DNA of 64,000 nucleotides. Source: Micromonospora sp. M71_S20 (GTDB lineage: Bacteria > Actinomycetota > Actinomycetes > Mycobacteriales > Micromonosporaceae). Shown here piece by piece: positions 18,922-27,681 of this stretch. The notes under the pieces are model-generated. The model saw only the letters and a program-made list of their open reading frames with translations, searched no databases and had not been told where the DNA came from. The stretch is from assembly GCF_003664255.1 (NCBI RefSeq), contig NZ_RCCV01000001.1:4154001-4218000 (forward strand), written 5' to 3'. Every line of letters starts with the position of its first letter. Position 1 is the first letter of the stretch. The translations under genes and the position numbers were made by a program.

Positions 18922-19397
18922 AGGCGACGAACCTGGCCGACGGGGCGATCGCCGGCGCGGTCGGCAGCACCGCCCTGAACGTGGTCAGCTACCTCGACAT
19001 GGTGCTCCGGGCGCGGCCGGCGAGCAGCACCCCGGAGGAGAGCGCCGGGCGGGTGGCCCAGGTGGCGCACGTGGACCTGGGGCCCGAGGACCGGGCGGCG
19101 AACCGCCGCTCGGGCCTCGGGCCCCTGCTCGGCTACGGGATCGGCGTCGCCGCGGGAGTCGGGTACGCCCTGCTCGCCCGGGGCCGGCGGATGCCGCTGC
19201 CGCTGGCCGCCGGGGTGCTCGGCGGCGGTGTGATGACGATGTCCGACGGGTCCATGACCCTGCTGGGGGTGACCGATCCGCGCACGTGGCGTCGGTCGGA
19301 CTGGCTGGCCGACCTCGTGCCGCACCTCGCGTACGGCGTGGCGGCCGCAGCCACCTGGAACCGGCTGCGGCCGCCCGCTTCGGGCCGGGGCTGTTAG
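18918..19397 (+). CDS. Small membrane protein of unknown function
   Basis: 159 residues. Begins VKATNLADGAIAGAVGSTAL; glycine-rich hydrophobic helices (GAIAGAVGSTALNVVSYLDM, LGYGIGVAAGVGYALLA, LPLAAGVLGGGVMTM, VPHLAYGVAAAATW) separated by charged loops. Resembles DUF1440/YagU-type small membrane proteins only in layout. Coupled to the preceding 70-residue gene by GTGA. Its TAG stop overlaps the TAA stop of the convergent next gene. Confidence 0.75.
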   Translation: MKATNLADGAIAGAVGSTALNVVSYLDMVLRARPASSTPEESAGRVAQVAHVDLGPEDRAANRRSGLGPLLGYGIGVAAGVGYALLARGRRMPLPLAAGVLGGGVMTMSDGSMTLLGVTDPRTWRRSDWLADLVPHLAYGVAAAATWNRLRPPASGRGC

Positions 19398-19597
19398 CCC
19401 CCGGCGCTCTCGTCGTCGGCGACGGGTTCGGTGGCCGGGCCGTACGGGGACACCTGCCCCCGCGGCACCGGCCGCCCCTCGTCGCCGTGGGACGAGCCGC
19501 GGTTGAGCGGGTGCCCGGTCGGGCGCGGGCCCTTGCTGTCCTGGCTGGTGGCGCCCTTGTTGTTGCGGCGGAACTCCTCCTGCTGCGGGTTCACCAC
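19394..19597 (-). CDS. Small hydrophilic protein (stress-type, disordered)
   Basis: 67 residues, rich in Gly, Pro, Asn, Gln and charged residues (NPQQEEFRRNNKGATSQDSK), no hydrophobic segment, probably disordered. GGAGA precedes the GTG start. No family recognised; similar short proteins are common in Micromonospora. Convergent with the preceding gene, the two stop codons overlapping by three bases. Confidence 0.65.
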   Translation of the reverse strand: MVNPQQEEFRRNNKGATSQDSKGPRPTGHPLNRGSSHGDEGRPVPRGQVSPYGPATEPVADDESAGG

Positions 19598-19717
19598 TGG
19601 TCTCTCCTTCCGGGGTCCGACCGTGTCCGACGTCGGTTACCCGCCCGTCCCGGCCGCATACCCGCCGGGAAGCACGCTCGCAGGGGTGGCCGGGCGCAGG
19701 GCGGGTACACCCCGAGG

Positions 19718-20368
19718 ATGGGCGACGACCGGAAGGTGGCGCGGGTCCTGCTGGACCGGCGGGGCCGCACGTACGCCGAGGAGGCGGGCATCACGCTCGC
19801 CGACCGGCCCGCCCCGCTCTACCAGCTGCTGGTGCTCGCCACCCTGCTGAGCACCCGGATCCGGGCGGGGGTGGCCGTGGCGGCCGCGCGGGAACTCTTC
19901 GCCGCCGGCTACCGGACCCCGCAGGCCATGGAGGCGGCGAGCTGGCAGGACCGGGTCGACGCGCTGGGCCGGGGCCACTACCGCCGCTACGACGAGCGGA
20001 CCTCGACGATGCTCGGCACCGGCGCCCGGCTGTGCCTGGACCGCTGGCGGGGCGACCTGCGCCGGCTGCACCGCGACGCCGGCGGTGAACCGGCCGGGCT
20101 GCGCCGGCTGCTGACGGAGTTCCCCGGCATCGGCCCCACCGGCGCCGACATCTTCCTGCGCGAGGCGCAGGTGGCCTGGCCCGACCTGCGCCCGTACGCC
20201 GACCGGCGCGCCCTGGCCGGCGCGAAACGCCTCGGCCTGCCCGGCTCCGCGGAGCGGCTGGCCGGGCTGGTCGACCCGGCCGACTTCGGCCGGCTCGCCT
20301 CGGCGCTGGTCCGGGTGGCCCTCGGCGAGGAGTCCGCCGGTGAGGTCACCCGCGCCGCCGCCACCTGA
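19718..20368 (+). CDS. Helix-hairpin-helix (HhH-GPD-like) protein, endonuclease III relative
   Basis: 216 residues. Begins with ATG at 19718 (MGDDRKVARVLLDRRGRTYA). The HhH motif LLTEFPGIGPTGADIFLREA and the preceding STRIRAGVAVAAARELFAAGYRT resemble endonuclease III/MutY. The catalytic lysine place after the hairpin is not lysine, and there is no four-cysteine iron-sulfur cluster. The Asp in PYADRRAL may equal the conserved HhH-GPD Asp. DNA-binding is likely; glycosylase activity is doubtful. Confidence 0.8.
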   Translation: MGDDRKVARVLLDRRGRTYAEEAGITLADRPAPLYQLLVLATLLSTRIRAGVAVAAARELFAAGYRTPQAMEAASWQDRVDALGRGHYRRYDERTSTMLGTGARLCLDRWRGDLRRLHRDAGGEPAGLRRLLTEFPGIGPTGADIFLREAQVAWPDLRPYADRRALAGAKRLGLPGSAERLAGLVDPADFGRLASALVRVALGEESAGEVTRAAAT

Positions 20369-20373
20369 CCGGC

Positions 20374-20559
20374 CTACTTGGCCGTCTTGTCGCCCGGTTT
20401 CGTCAGGTGCCACACCAGCAGCGCCGCCAGCAGCGCGAGCACGACGAGGCCGCCCGACACGCCGCGGCCGTCCTCCTCGCTGCGGCCGGTGGTGCCGAAG
20501 TAGATCACCGCGAGCCCGGCCAGCACGGTGACGAACGTCCGCATCCCTCGGTCCTTCAC
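20374..20559 (-). CDS. Small membrane protein
   Basis: 61 residues (56 if the internal ATG at 20544 is used). Two hydrophobic helices, TFVTVLAGLAVIYFGTTG and GGLVVLALLAALLVWHLT, with a charged loop between. Neither possible start has a good ribosome-binding site. Convergent with the HhH gene, 5 bases apart. No family recognised. Confidence 0.55.
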   Translation of the reverse strand: MKDRGMRTFVTVLAGLAVIYFGTTGRSEEDGRGVSGGLVVLALLAALLVWHLTKPGDKTAK

Positions 20560-20611
20560 GTACCGGACGGTACGTCCGGCTCCGCGCCGTTCGTGGTGGT
20601 TCGGCCCGCCG

Positions 20612-21901
20612 TCACCCGACCGGGTCGGGGCCGGCGGAGAAGCCGCGCAGCCGGACCCGGCGGATTGTGCGGCCGGACACCTCCACCACCTCGACCGTCA
20701 GCCCCGGCAGGTGCACGGTCTCCCCCGGTCCGGTCGGCAGGTGCCCCAGCCCGGCCAGGACCAGCCCGGCCACCGTCGTGTACTCCCGCGACGGCCGGAA
20801 GTGCAGGCGCACGCCGACGTCGGCCAGGTCGTGCAGCGGGAAGTCGCCGGGCACCAGCAGCGAGCCGTCCGGTTCCCGGGTCACCCCGGTCACGTCCCGG
20901 TCGGTCTCGTCGTACAGCTCCCCGACGACCTCCGCCAACAGGTCTTCCAAGGTGATCATGCCGTCGACCCCGCCGTGCTCGTCGACGACGAGGGCCAGCT
21001 GCTGGTGGCACAGCCGCAGCTCGCGCAGCGCGTCGGAGACGGGCAGGGTGCCGGGCAGCAGCAGCGGCGGACGGGCCCGGTCGGCGACCGTCGCCACGTC
21101 CGCCCCGACGAGTTCACGGATGTGCACCACGCCCCGCACCTCGTCGAGCCCACCCGGCCCGACGACCGGGGCGCGGGAGCGGCCGGCGGCGGCGAGCCGG
21201 CGCAGCCCGTCGGCGGCGGGCATCGTCGCGGGGAGCACCGTCACGTCCAGCCGGGGCACCAGGATGTCCCGCAGCGTGCGGCCGGCGATGTCGAACGCGC
21301 CGGTGAGGATCTCCCGCTGCTGCGCGGACAGGCCCCGCTGGCTGACCAGGATCTCCCGCAGCTCGTCCTCGGTCATCTCCGTCCGGCTGGCGCGCGGGTC
21401 CCCGCCGGCGAGCCGCACCACCGCGTCGGTGGCCTTGCTGAGCAGCCAGACCGCCGGCCGGGACAGCCGGGCCAGCAGGTCCAGCGGGCCGGCGCTGACC
21501 AGCCCCCAGCGTTCCGCGCGCTGCATCGCCAACCGTTTGGGGGCCAGCTCGCCGACGACCAGGGTGACGAACGTCAGCAGCACGGTGACCAGGACGACCG
21601 CGACGCCGCGCGCGGCCCCGCCCAGGAAGCCCAGCGGCCCCACCAGCGGCTCGGCCAGGGAGATCGCGGCGGCGGCGGAGGCGAGGAACCCGGCGAGGGT
21701 GATGCCGAGCTGGATGGTCGCCAGGTACCGGTTGGGGTCGCGGACCAGCCGGGCCAGCCGCTCCCCCGACCCGCTGCGCCGGCCCAACTGCCGCACCTGC
21801 CCCTCGCGCAGCGTCACCAACGCCATCTCGCTACCCGACAGGGCCGCATTGACCAGCACCAGCACCGCCACCAACGCCAGCTGACCGAGCTGCGCCCCCA
21901 T
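20612..21901 (-). CDS. CNNM/HlyC-CorC family membrane protein with CBS domains
   Basis: 429 residues. N-terminal DUF21/CNNM transmembrane domain (about 1-190: LVLVNAALSGSEMALVTL, IQLGITLAGFLASAAAA, LVVGELAPKRLAMQ), two CBS domains (about 200-330, with DILVPRLDVTVLPA and DEHGGVDGMITLEDLLAEVVGEL) and a CorC_HlyC C-terminal domain. Related proteins are Mg2+/Co2+ efflux or TlyC-type hemolysin-like proteins; ion specificity is not evident. Next gene upstream is 1 base away. Confidence 0.92.
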   Translation of the reverse strand: MGAQLGQLALVAVLVLVNAALSGSEMALVTLREGQVRQLGRRSGSGERLARLVRDPNRYLATIQLGITLAGFLASAAAAISLAEPLVGPLGFLGGAARGVAVVLVTVLLTFVTLVVGELAPKRLAMQRAERWGLVSAGPLDLLARLSRPAVWLLSKATDAVVRLAGGDPRASRTEMTEDELREILVSQRGLSAQQREILTGAFDIAGRTLRDILVPRLDVTVLPATMPAADGLRRLAAAGRSRAPVVGPGGLDEVRGVVHIRELVGADVATVADRARPPLLLPGTLPVSDALRELRLCHQQLALVVDEHGGVDGMITLEDLLAEVVGELYDETDRDVTGVTREPDGSLLVPGDFPLHDLADVGVRLHFRPSREYTTVAGLVLAGLGHLPTGPGETVHLPGLTVEVVEVSGRTIRRVRLRGFSAGPDPVG

Positions 21902-21902
21902 G

Positions 21903-22100
21903 TCAGTCGACCTCCAGGTCGTCGAGGGAGATCTTGTGCGTCATCAGCCACCGGGCCAGCGCCGACATCCCGAACAGCCACAGCGGCGCGGACTCGGTGG
22001 TGCCGTTGGTGGCGAAGATCGCGAAACGCAGGTCCGGCGCCCGGTACGCCTCGATCCGCCATTTGTGCTGCCTGTCCCGCCAGACCGCGGAAGGGTCCAT
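21903..22100 (-). CDS. Conserved small hypothetical protein
   Basis: 65 residues: MDPSAVWRDRQHKWRIEAYR, then DLRFAIFATNGTTESAPLWL and a helix ending ISLDDLEVD. No known domain; aromatic- and Arg-rich start. It ends 1 base before the CNNM gene starts, which supports co-transcription and hence a real gene. Confidence 0.65.
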   Translation of the reverse strand: MDPSAVWRDRQHKWRIEAYRAPDLRFAIFATNGTTESAPLWLFGMSALARWLMTHKISLDDLEVD

Positions 22101-22140
22101 GGCGCCACGCTAGGCGACCACCGGCCCCGCCGGGGCGGCT

Positions 22141-23904
22141 TCAGGACCCGGCCGTCACCACGACCCGCGCGTCGTCGGGCAGCCGCCGGGTGGCGCCGCG
22201 GCGGTCCAGCATCTCCAGCAGCGGCACCGCGACCCGGCGGGTGGTGTCCAACGCCCGCCGCGCGGCGCTGAGCGTGAACGGCTGGGGCAGCCCGGCCAGC
22301 ACCCGCACGGCGTCGTCGGCCGCGCCGGGCAGCAGCACCACGTTCTCGGCGAGCCGCAGCAGCGCCCCCGCCCGTACGGCGGCGCCGATCTCCCGGGGAC
22401 CCAGCCCCAGGTCGGCGAGGTGCTCGGCCTCGGGGGCGCGGAACGGGCGGTCGGCGTACTCGGCGCGCACCCGGGCCACGGCCCGGGCCACCGCCTCCGG
22501 CAGCGCGTCGACCGCCGACGCGCTGACCCGACCGGCGCGCAGCCGCAGCGGCGGCCGGACCAGCGCCTCGACCAGCGCCCGCTCGGGCAGGTCGAGGCGC
22601 TGGCGCAGCAGCCCGACCGGGGCCCCCGGCTCCAGCGGGTGCTCCCGGGCGTGCCGGGCGACCTCCTCGACCAGCCGGGCGCCGAGGCTGCGCCAGTGCT
22701 CCGGGTCGGCCAGCCAGTCGCCGGCGACCGGCCGGCCGGTGACCTCGACGCCGGTGCGGATCAGGTCGGCGGCCCGGGCCAGCCGCCGCCGGCGCAGCTC
22801 GCCGGCCAGATCGGGGCGGCCGTCCACGGTCGCCAGCACGGCCGCGCGGGCCACCGCCGCGCCCCGGCGGTTCAGCGGCGGCGGCGCCACGTCCAGCACG
22901 GTCACCCCGCCGGCGACGTGGTGCCGGCCCGGGTCACGCAGCAGCGCCCGGTCCCCGACCAGCAGCGGCAGCGGCCGGGCCAGCCGCAGCCGGGCCGTGT
23001 CCGGGCCGAGCGGCCGGACCCGGGCCGGCACCGCCGCCGCGCCGATGTGCAGGGTGAGGGTGGCCGGCAGTTCCCCGGTCGGGTCGCCGGCCAGCCGGAC
23101 GTCCAGCAGGTCCGTGCGGTGGAACCGGCCCGGGGTCAGCAGCGCGTCGCCGCGCCCCAGGCGGTCTCGGGGCGTGCCGCGCAGGTTCACCGCCACCCGG
23201 GCGACCGGGTCGACCTCGGGCCGGGCCACGCCGACGGAGTGCAGGCCGCGGACCCGCACCGCCTCCGCACTGCCGGCCAGCTCCAGCTCGTCGCCCACCC
23301 GCAGCCGGCCGGCGCCGAGGGTGCCGGTCACCACGGTGCCGGCGCCGCGCACGGTGAAGGCGCGGTCCACCCACAGCCGCACCGGGGCGTCGGCCCGTGG
23401 GGCGGGCAGCCGGGCGGCCAGCCGGTCCAGCGCCGCACGCAGCTGCGGCAGGCCGGCGCCGGTCACCGCGCTGACGGCGACCGCGTCGACCGCGCCCAGG
23501 GAGGTGGCGGCCAGCTCCGCCCGGGCGCGGGCCGTCGCCGGCCCCGGATCCGCCAGGTCCGCGCGGGTCACCACCAGCAGGCCGTACGACACCCCGAGCG
23601 CGTCCAGTGCCGCCAGGTGCTCGGCCGACTGCGGCATCCAGCCCTCGTCGGCGGCGACGACGACCAGCGCGGCGGGCACCGGACCGACGCCGGCGAGCAT
23701 GTTCGGCACGAACCGCTCGTGCCCCGGCACGTCGACGAACGCGACCGTCCCGCCCGAGGGCAGCGTGCTCCAGGCGAAGCCGAGGTCGATGGTCATGCCC
23801 CGGCGGCGTTCCTCGGCCCACCGGTCGGGCTCCATCCCGGTCAGCACCCGGACCAGGGTCGACTTGCCGTGGTCGACGTGCCCGGCGGTGGCCACCACGA
23901 ACAC
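22141..23904 (-). CDS. selB: Selenocysteine-specific translation elongation factor SelB
   Basis: 587 residues. Delivers Sec-tRNA-Sec to UGA codons marked by a SECIS element. GTPase domain with ATAGHVDHGKSTLVR (G1, near residue 5), DVPGHERFVPNML (G3) and TRAD (G4), then beta-barrel domains II and III, and a C-terminal set of winged helices (last: LDTTRRVAVPLLEMLDRRG) that bind the mRNA hairpin. GTG start 3 bases after the selA stop. The client formate dehydrogenase lies in the same locus. Confidence 0.96.
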   Translation of the reverse strand: MFVVATAGHVDHGKSTLVRVLTGMEPDRWAEERRRGMTIDLGFAWSTLPSGGTVAFVDVPGHERFVPNMLAGVGPVPAALVVVAADEGWMPQSAEHLAALDALGVSYGLLVVTRADLADPGPATARARAELAATSLGAVDAVAVSAVTGAGLPQLRAALDRLAARLPAPRADAPVRLWVDRAFTVRGAGTVVTGTLGAGRLRVGDELELAGSAEAVRVRGLHSVGVARPEVDPVARVAVNLRGTPRDRLGRGDALLTPGRFHRTDLLDVRLAGDPTGELPATLTLHIGAAAVPARVRPLGPDTARLRLARPLPLLVGDRALLRDPGRHHVAGGVTVLDVAPPPLNRRGAAVARAAVLATVDGRPDLAGELRRRRLARAADLIRTGVEVTGRPVAGDWLADPEHWRSLGARLVEEVARHAREHPLEPGAPVGLLRQRLDLPERALVEALVRPPLRLRAGRVSASAVDALPEAVARAVARVRAEYADRPFRAPEAEHLADLGLGPREIGAAVRAGALLRLAENVVLLPGAADDAVRVLAGLPQPFTLSAARRALDTTRRVAVPLLEMLDRRGATRRLPDDARVVVTAGS

Positions 23905-23907
23905 GCC

Positions 23908-25212
23908 TCAGCCCTCCCCGGGTACGCGCAGCACGGCGGCGCGCAGCGCCGCGTCGGCGTCGGCGGGGACGCAGCGCAGGTCCAGCAGCAGCCGCCCGCG
24001 TACCACCCGGCCCAGCACCGGCGGGTCGCCGACGCGCAGCGGAGACGCGTACCGCTCGGGCAGGCTGAGCGCCCACGAGGCCAGCTCGACGCCGGGGGCT
24101 CCACCGCCGCCGACGACCGCCCCGGCGGGCACCACCCGCGCCTCGCACCCGTCGGCGGCGAGCGCGTCGCGCAGCCGCTCGGTGCGCGCCCGCAGCGCGC
24201 CCGGGTCGGCGTGCAGCGCGGCCCGGGTGGGGGTGGCCGGATCGCCGAGGGTGGCGGCGAGCGCGGCGAGGGTCAGCTTGTCCACCCGCAACGCCCGGGC
24301 CAGGGGGTGCCGGCGCAGCCGTGCGACGAGGTCGGCGGCACCGAGCAGCAGCCCGGCCTGCGGGCCGCCGAGCAGCTTGTCGCCGCTGGCGGTGACCAGC
24401 GCCGCCCCGGCCCGCAGGGTGCTGGCGGCGTCCGGCTCGGCGGGCAGCAGCGGATCGGGCGCGAGCAGCCCGGAGCCGATGTCGGCGACCACGGGGACGC
24501 CGAGGGTGGCCAGCCGCCGCACCGGCACGGCGGAGGTGAAGCCGGTGACCTGGAAGTTCGACGGGTGCACCTTGAGCACGAAGCCGGTACGGGGACCGAT
24601 CGCGGCGGCGTAGTCGTCGAGCGTGCTGCGGTTGGTGGTGCCGACCTCGCGCAGCCGGGCGCCGGTGCTCTCCAGCAGGTCGGGCAGGCGGAACCCGTCG
24701 CCGATCTCCACCAGCTCGCCCCGGCTGACGACGATCTCGGCGTCGGCGGCCAGCGCGGTGGCGGCGAGCACCAGCGCGGCGGCGCCGTTGTTGACCACGT
24801 GCACCGCGCCGGCGTCGGGCACCGCCGCCGCGAGGGCGTCGAGGGCGTCGCGTCCGCGCCGGGCCCGCCGCCCGGTGCGCAGGTCCAGCTCGACGTCGGT
24901 GTGCCCGGTGGCGGCGACGACCGCCGCCACGGCGGCGGGCGACAGCGCGGCGCGACCCAGGTTGGTGTGCAGCACCACCCCGGTGGCGTTGAGCACCGCC
25001 CGGGGCGCCGGCGCGGGCAGGGCGGCCAGCGCGGCGTCGCGTACCGCCTCGGGGGTGATCTCGCCCCGGCGGGCGCGCTCCTGGGCGCGGTGGACGGCGG
25101 CCTTGACCCGCTCCCGTCCCAGGGTGCCCGCCGCCGCGGTCAGCCGGGGGTCGGCGAGCAGTGCGTCGGTGCGCGGCACCCGCCGGCGCGGATCGGCCGC
25201 GACGTCCCCCAT
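23908..25212 (-). CDS. selA: L-seryl-tRNA(Sec) selenium transferase
   Basis: 434 residues. PLP enzyme that converts Ser-tRNA-Sec to Sec-tRNA-Sec using selenophosphate. NATGVVLHTNLGRA (near residue 75) and VKVHPSNF-like LKVHPSNFQVTGF are diagnostic; the PLP lysine is Lys279 in SGDKLLGGPQAG. ATG at 25212 follows the tRNA-Sec gene by 19 bases. No selD is seen in the window, so selenophosphate synthetase must be encoded elsewhere. Confidence 0.96.
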   Translation of the reverse strand: MGDVAADPRRRVPRTDALLADPRLTAAAGTLGRERVKAAVHRAQERARRGEITPEAVRDAALAALPAPAPRAVLNATGVVLHTNLGRAALSPAAVAAVVAATGHTDVELDLRTGRRARRGRDALDALAAAVPDAGAVHVVNNGAAALVLAATALAADAEIVVSRGELVEIGDGFRLPDLLESTGARLREVGTTNRSTLDDYAAAIGPRTGFVLKVHPSNFQVTGFTSAVPVRRLATLGVPVVADIGSGLLAPDPLLPAEPDAASTLRAGAALVTASGDKLLGGPQAGLLLGAADLVARLRRHPLARALRVDKLTLAALAATLGDPATPTRAALHADPGALRARTERLRDALAADGCEARVVPAGAVVGGGGAPGVELASWALSLPERYASPLRVGDPPVLGRVVRGRLLLDLRCVPADADAALRAAVLRVPGEG

Positions 25213-25231
25213 GGTCCTCACTTCCGCAGCA

Positions 25232-25327
25232 TGGCGGAGACGGACGGGAATCGAACCCGCCTGGCCCGGATCCCGGACCACACCGGTTTTGAAGACCGGG
25301 AGGGGCACCAGCCGCCTGAACGCCTCC
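25232..25327 (-). tRNA. selC: Selenocysteine tRNA (anticodon TCA)
   Basis: 96 bases with encoded CCA end. The anticodon TCA (25290-25292) lies in the loop CTTCAAA of the CCGGTCTTCAAAACCGG stem-loop. The acceptor stem begins GGAGGCG and closes with CGTCTCCG-CCA; GGGTTCGATTCCC is the T arm and a long variable arm (TGTGGTCCGGGATCCGGGCCA) is present as expected. Located directly upstream of selA on the same strand, between it and the formate dehydrogenase genes. Confidence 0.97.
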
Positions 25328-25372
25328 ACGCAGCAGTGAACCACAGGCCCGGCGGGCGTGCGCGGGAGGGCG

Positions 25373-26548
25373 TCAGCCCTCGGCGGCGCGGCGCCGCTCG
25401 AGGCGCTCCCGCTGCGGCACCACCGTGTACTTCGGATCCTTCGCCGAGGCCACGCCACCCTCGAAGATGCCGAACCGGGTCGCCACCGAGGCGCCCAGCA
25501 GAGCCACCCCGGACAGCGCGGAGAGCGTCCGGCTGCGCCGGCCCAGCAGCGCGCCGGCCACCCCGACCGCCGTCAGGGCCCGCCCGGCGCGCAGCAGTCG
25601 ACCGGCCCGACCGGTGCGGTAGGGCTCACTGAGCAGCCCGAGGCGGGTCTCCACCTGGTGTGCGCCGTACAGCTCCAGGGCCGCGCCCGCCACCGCCATC
25701 CGGCGGGCGGGCCCGGCCTGCGCGGCGGGCGCGGCGATCAGTCCCACTCCCGCGCCGCTGGCCAGGGCGCTGCCCGCGAAGATGGTCGGCAGTTGCGGGT
25801 ACGCCTCGTGCCAGGACGGCACCGCCGTGTCGGCCAGCAGCACCCCGGTGTACGTGGCCAGCGCCGGCGCGGTCGCCGCGGCGGCCAGCCCGGCGGCGTG
25901 CCCGACCGGCGGCAGCGCCCGGCGGACGAGCCCCGGCAGGCCGCGCCCGGGCAGCCACGACGCGCCCTCGGCGACCGCCGCGATCCCGGCGGCCGGGCCG
26001 AAGACGCTGAGGATCCAGGTGCCCACGGACATGGGCGAGGTGGGCTTGGCCACCCGCAGCATGTGGTGGAACCGGGCGGGCCGCCCCAGGTCCTTGATCA
26101 GGAAGACGGTGCTGGCGGTGACCGCCGCCAGGGAGGCGACCCGGCCGGCGCGGCGCAACGCGGGACGGCCGGTGAGCTGCCCGCCCGCCGCGAGCAGCGA
26201 CGAACCGGCCGCCAGCCCGCCGGTGAACAGGTACGCGGCGATGTCCCACTTCCAGACCGGCGCCTTGAGGATGGGACGGCCGTAGTAGGAGGTGAACTCG
26301 GCCTCCGGGACGGCCAGCTCCTCGCCGCCACGCCGGCCCCGCCGCCGCCCGCGGCTGGCGGGCGCCGCGGGCGCCGGCGCGTCGCCCCGCGGCGCGACCG
26401 CCCCGGGGGCGTCGCCCCCGGCCGGGCGGCCCACGCCCGGCGCGTCCGTCCCATCGCCGGCCAGCCGGGGGCCACCCGCCCCGGTGCCGGCGTCGAGGCG
26501 GTCGCGGAAGCGGCGGAACAGGTCGCCGACCGGGCGATCCGCGGTCAC
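25373..26548 (-). CDS. Formate dehydrogenase membrane subunit, NrfD/PsrC family
   Basis: 391 residues. Quinone-reacting membrane anchor: about eight helices from residue 115 on (AAYLFTGGLAAGSSLLAAGG, ATYTGVLLADTAVPSWHEAY, SALASGAGVGLIAAPAAQ). ELYGAHQVETRLG is a typical NrfD segment. The first 90 residues are an Ala/Pro/Gly/Arg-rich tail that is not part of the family. GTG start overlaps the stop of the iron-sulfur subunit (GTGA, 26545-26548). Confidence 0.9.
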   Translation of the reverse strand: MTADRPVGDLFRRFRDRLDAGTGAGGPRLAGDGTDAPGVGRPAGGDAPGAVAPRGDAPAPAAPASRGRRRGRRGGEELAVPEAEFTSYYGRPILKAPVWKWDIAAYLFTGGLAAGSSLLAAGGQLTGRPALRRAGRVASLAAVTASTVFLIKDLGRPARFHHMLRVAKPTSPMSVGTWILSVFGPAAGIAAVAEGASWLPGRGLPGLVRRALPPVGHAAGLAAAATAPALATYTGVLLADTAVPSWHEAYPQLPTIFAGSALASGAGVGLIAAPAAQAGPARRMAVAGAALELYGAHQVETRLGLLSEPYRTGRAGRLLRAGRALTAVGVAGALLGRRSRTLSALSGVALLGASVATRFGIFEGGVASAKDPKYTVVPQRERLERRRAAEG

Positions 26549-27681
26549 GAGGAACCTCCCACGAACGCGGCCACGGCCGCCGCCGCCATCGCGAGCGCGG
26601 CCAGGCCCGCCCGCTTCCACATCTTCGGCAGGTCCCGGGTGGTGACCACCGGGTCCGGGGGCAGCCCGTACACCTCGGGCTCGTCGAGCAGCAGGAAGAA
26701 CGCGCCGTCGCCGCCGACCCCGTCGCCCGGGTCGTGCCCGTAGAGCCGCGCCTCGGGCACGCCCCGCTCGTGCAGCGTCGCCACCCGGGCCGCGGCCCGC
26801 TCCCGCAGCTCGTCGAGGGGGCCGTACTGGATGGACTCGGTGGGGCACGCCTGCGCGCAGGCGGGGGTGTTGCCCGCGCCGATCCGGTCGTAGCACAGCG
26901 TGCACTTCCACGCCCGGCCGTCGCCCTTGCGCTGGTCGATCACGCCGTACGGGCAGGCGGAGATGCAGTAGCCGCAGCCGTTGCAGATGTCCTCCTGCAC
27001 CACCACCGTGCCGAACTCGGTGCGGAACAACGAGCCGGTCGGGCAGACGTCGAGGCAGGCCGCGTGGGTGCAGTGCTTGCAGACGTCGGACATCATCAGC
27101 CAGCGGAAGTCGGTGCGCCCCTCCGCGCCCCCCGCGCGCCCCGGCGGCTGCGCCCCGGGCATCCCCAGGAACTCCGGCCCGCCGGTCCGGTCGGCCGTGC
27201 CCGTGGCGGCGGGGCCCGTGCCCGCGCCGGTGCTGCTCGCGCCGCCGGCGCCGGTCCCCGAGCCGGTGCCGTCGACCATCCGTGCGGCCGCGTCCGCCGC
27301 GCCCGGCGGCACCCCCGGCTCGGTGCCGGTCGGATTGCCCACGCCGGCGGCCACGGCCGCCGACGAGGCGCTGACCGAGCCGCCCGTCGGCGTACCGGCG
27401 AACGGCGGGCTGCGGTGCCCGGCCGGGCGGGGCTGCTCGACGAACGCGACGTGCCGCCACGAGTTCGCGGTCAGCGCGCCGGTGTTGTCGTACGACATGC
27501 CGAGCAGGTCCAGCCCCGAGCCGGGGACGTCGTTCCACTCCTTGCAGGCCACCTCGCACGCCTTGCAGCCGATGCAGACGCTGGTGTCGGTGAAGAAGCC
27601 CATCCGGGGCGGGGCGTCGGTCCAGCCGGCCTCCGGGGCGGGATCCAGCGGCCCGGACAGGCTGTGCGGGTCAGGAAGCAT
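26545..27681 (-). CDS. Formate dehydrogenase iron-sulfur (beta) subunit
   Basis: 378 residues. Sixteen cysteines in four clusters bind four [4Fe-4S] centres: CIGCKACEVAC (36-46), CKHCTHAACLDVC (201-213), CNGCGYCISAC (233-243) and CTLC plus CAQAC (260-279). A C-terminal helix (AGLAALAMAAAAVAAFVGGS) anchors it to the membrane. Residues 84-190 between the first and second cluster are a Gly/Ala/Ser/Thr-rich insertion not seen in HybA/FdnH proteins. Start at ATG 27681, overlapping the alpha-subunit stop by 11 bases. Confidence 0.92.
   Translation of the reverse strand: MLPDPHSLSGPLDPAPEAGWTDAPPRMGFFTDTSVCIGCKACEVACKEWNDVPGSGLDLLGMSYDNTGALTANSWRHVAFVEQPRPAGHRSPPFAGTPTGGSVSASSAAVAAGVGNPTGTEPGVPPGAADAAARMVDGTGSGTGAGGASSTGAGTGPAATGTADRTGGPEFLGMPGAQPPGRAGGAEGRTDFRWLMMSDVCKHCTHAACLDVCPTGSLFRTEFGTVVVQEDICNGCGYCISACPYGVIDQRKGDGRAWKCTLCYDRIGAGNTPACAQACPTESIQYGPLDELRERAAARVATLHERGVPEARLYGHDPGDGVGGDGAFFLLLDEPEVYGLPPDPVVTTRDLPKMWKRAGLAALAMAAAAVAAFVGGSS

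Noticed and set aside
20528..24613. A very long plus-strand open frame of over 1300 codons
   Set aside because: It lies antisense to the CNNM, selB and selA genes, has low-complexity Arg/Ser/Pro composition and no recognisable domain; it is an effect of GC-rich codon use.
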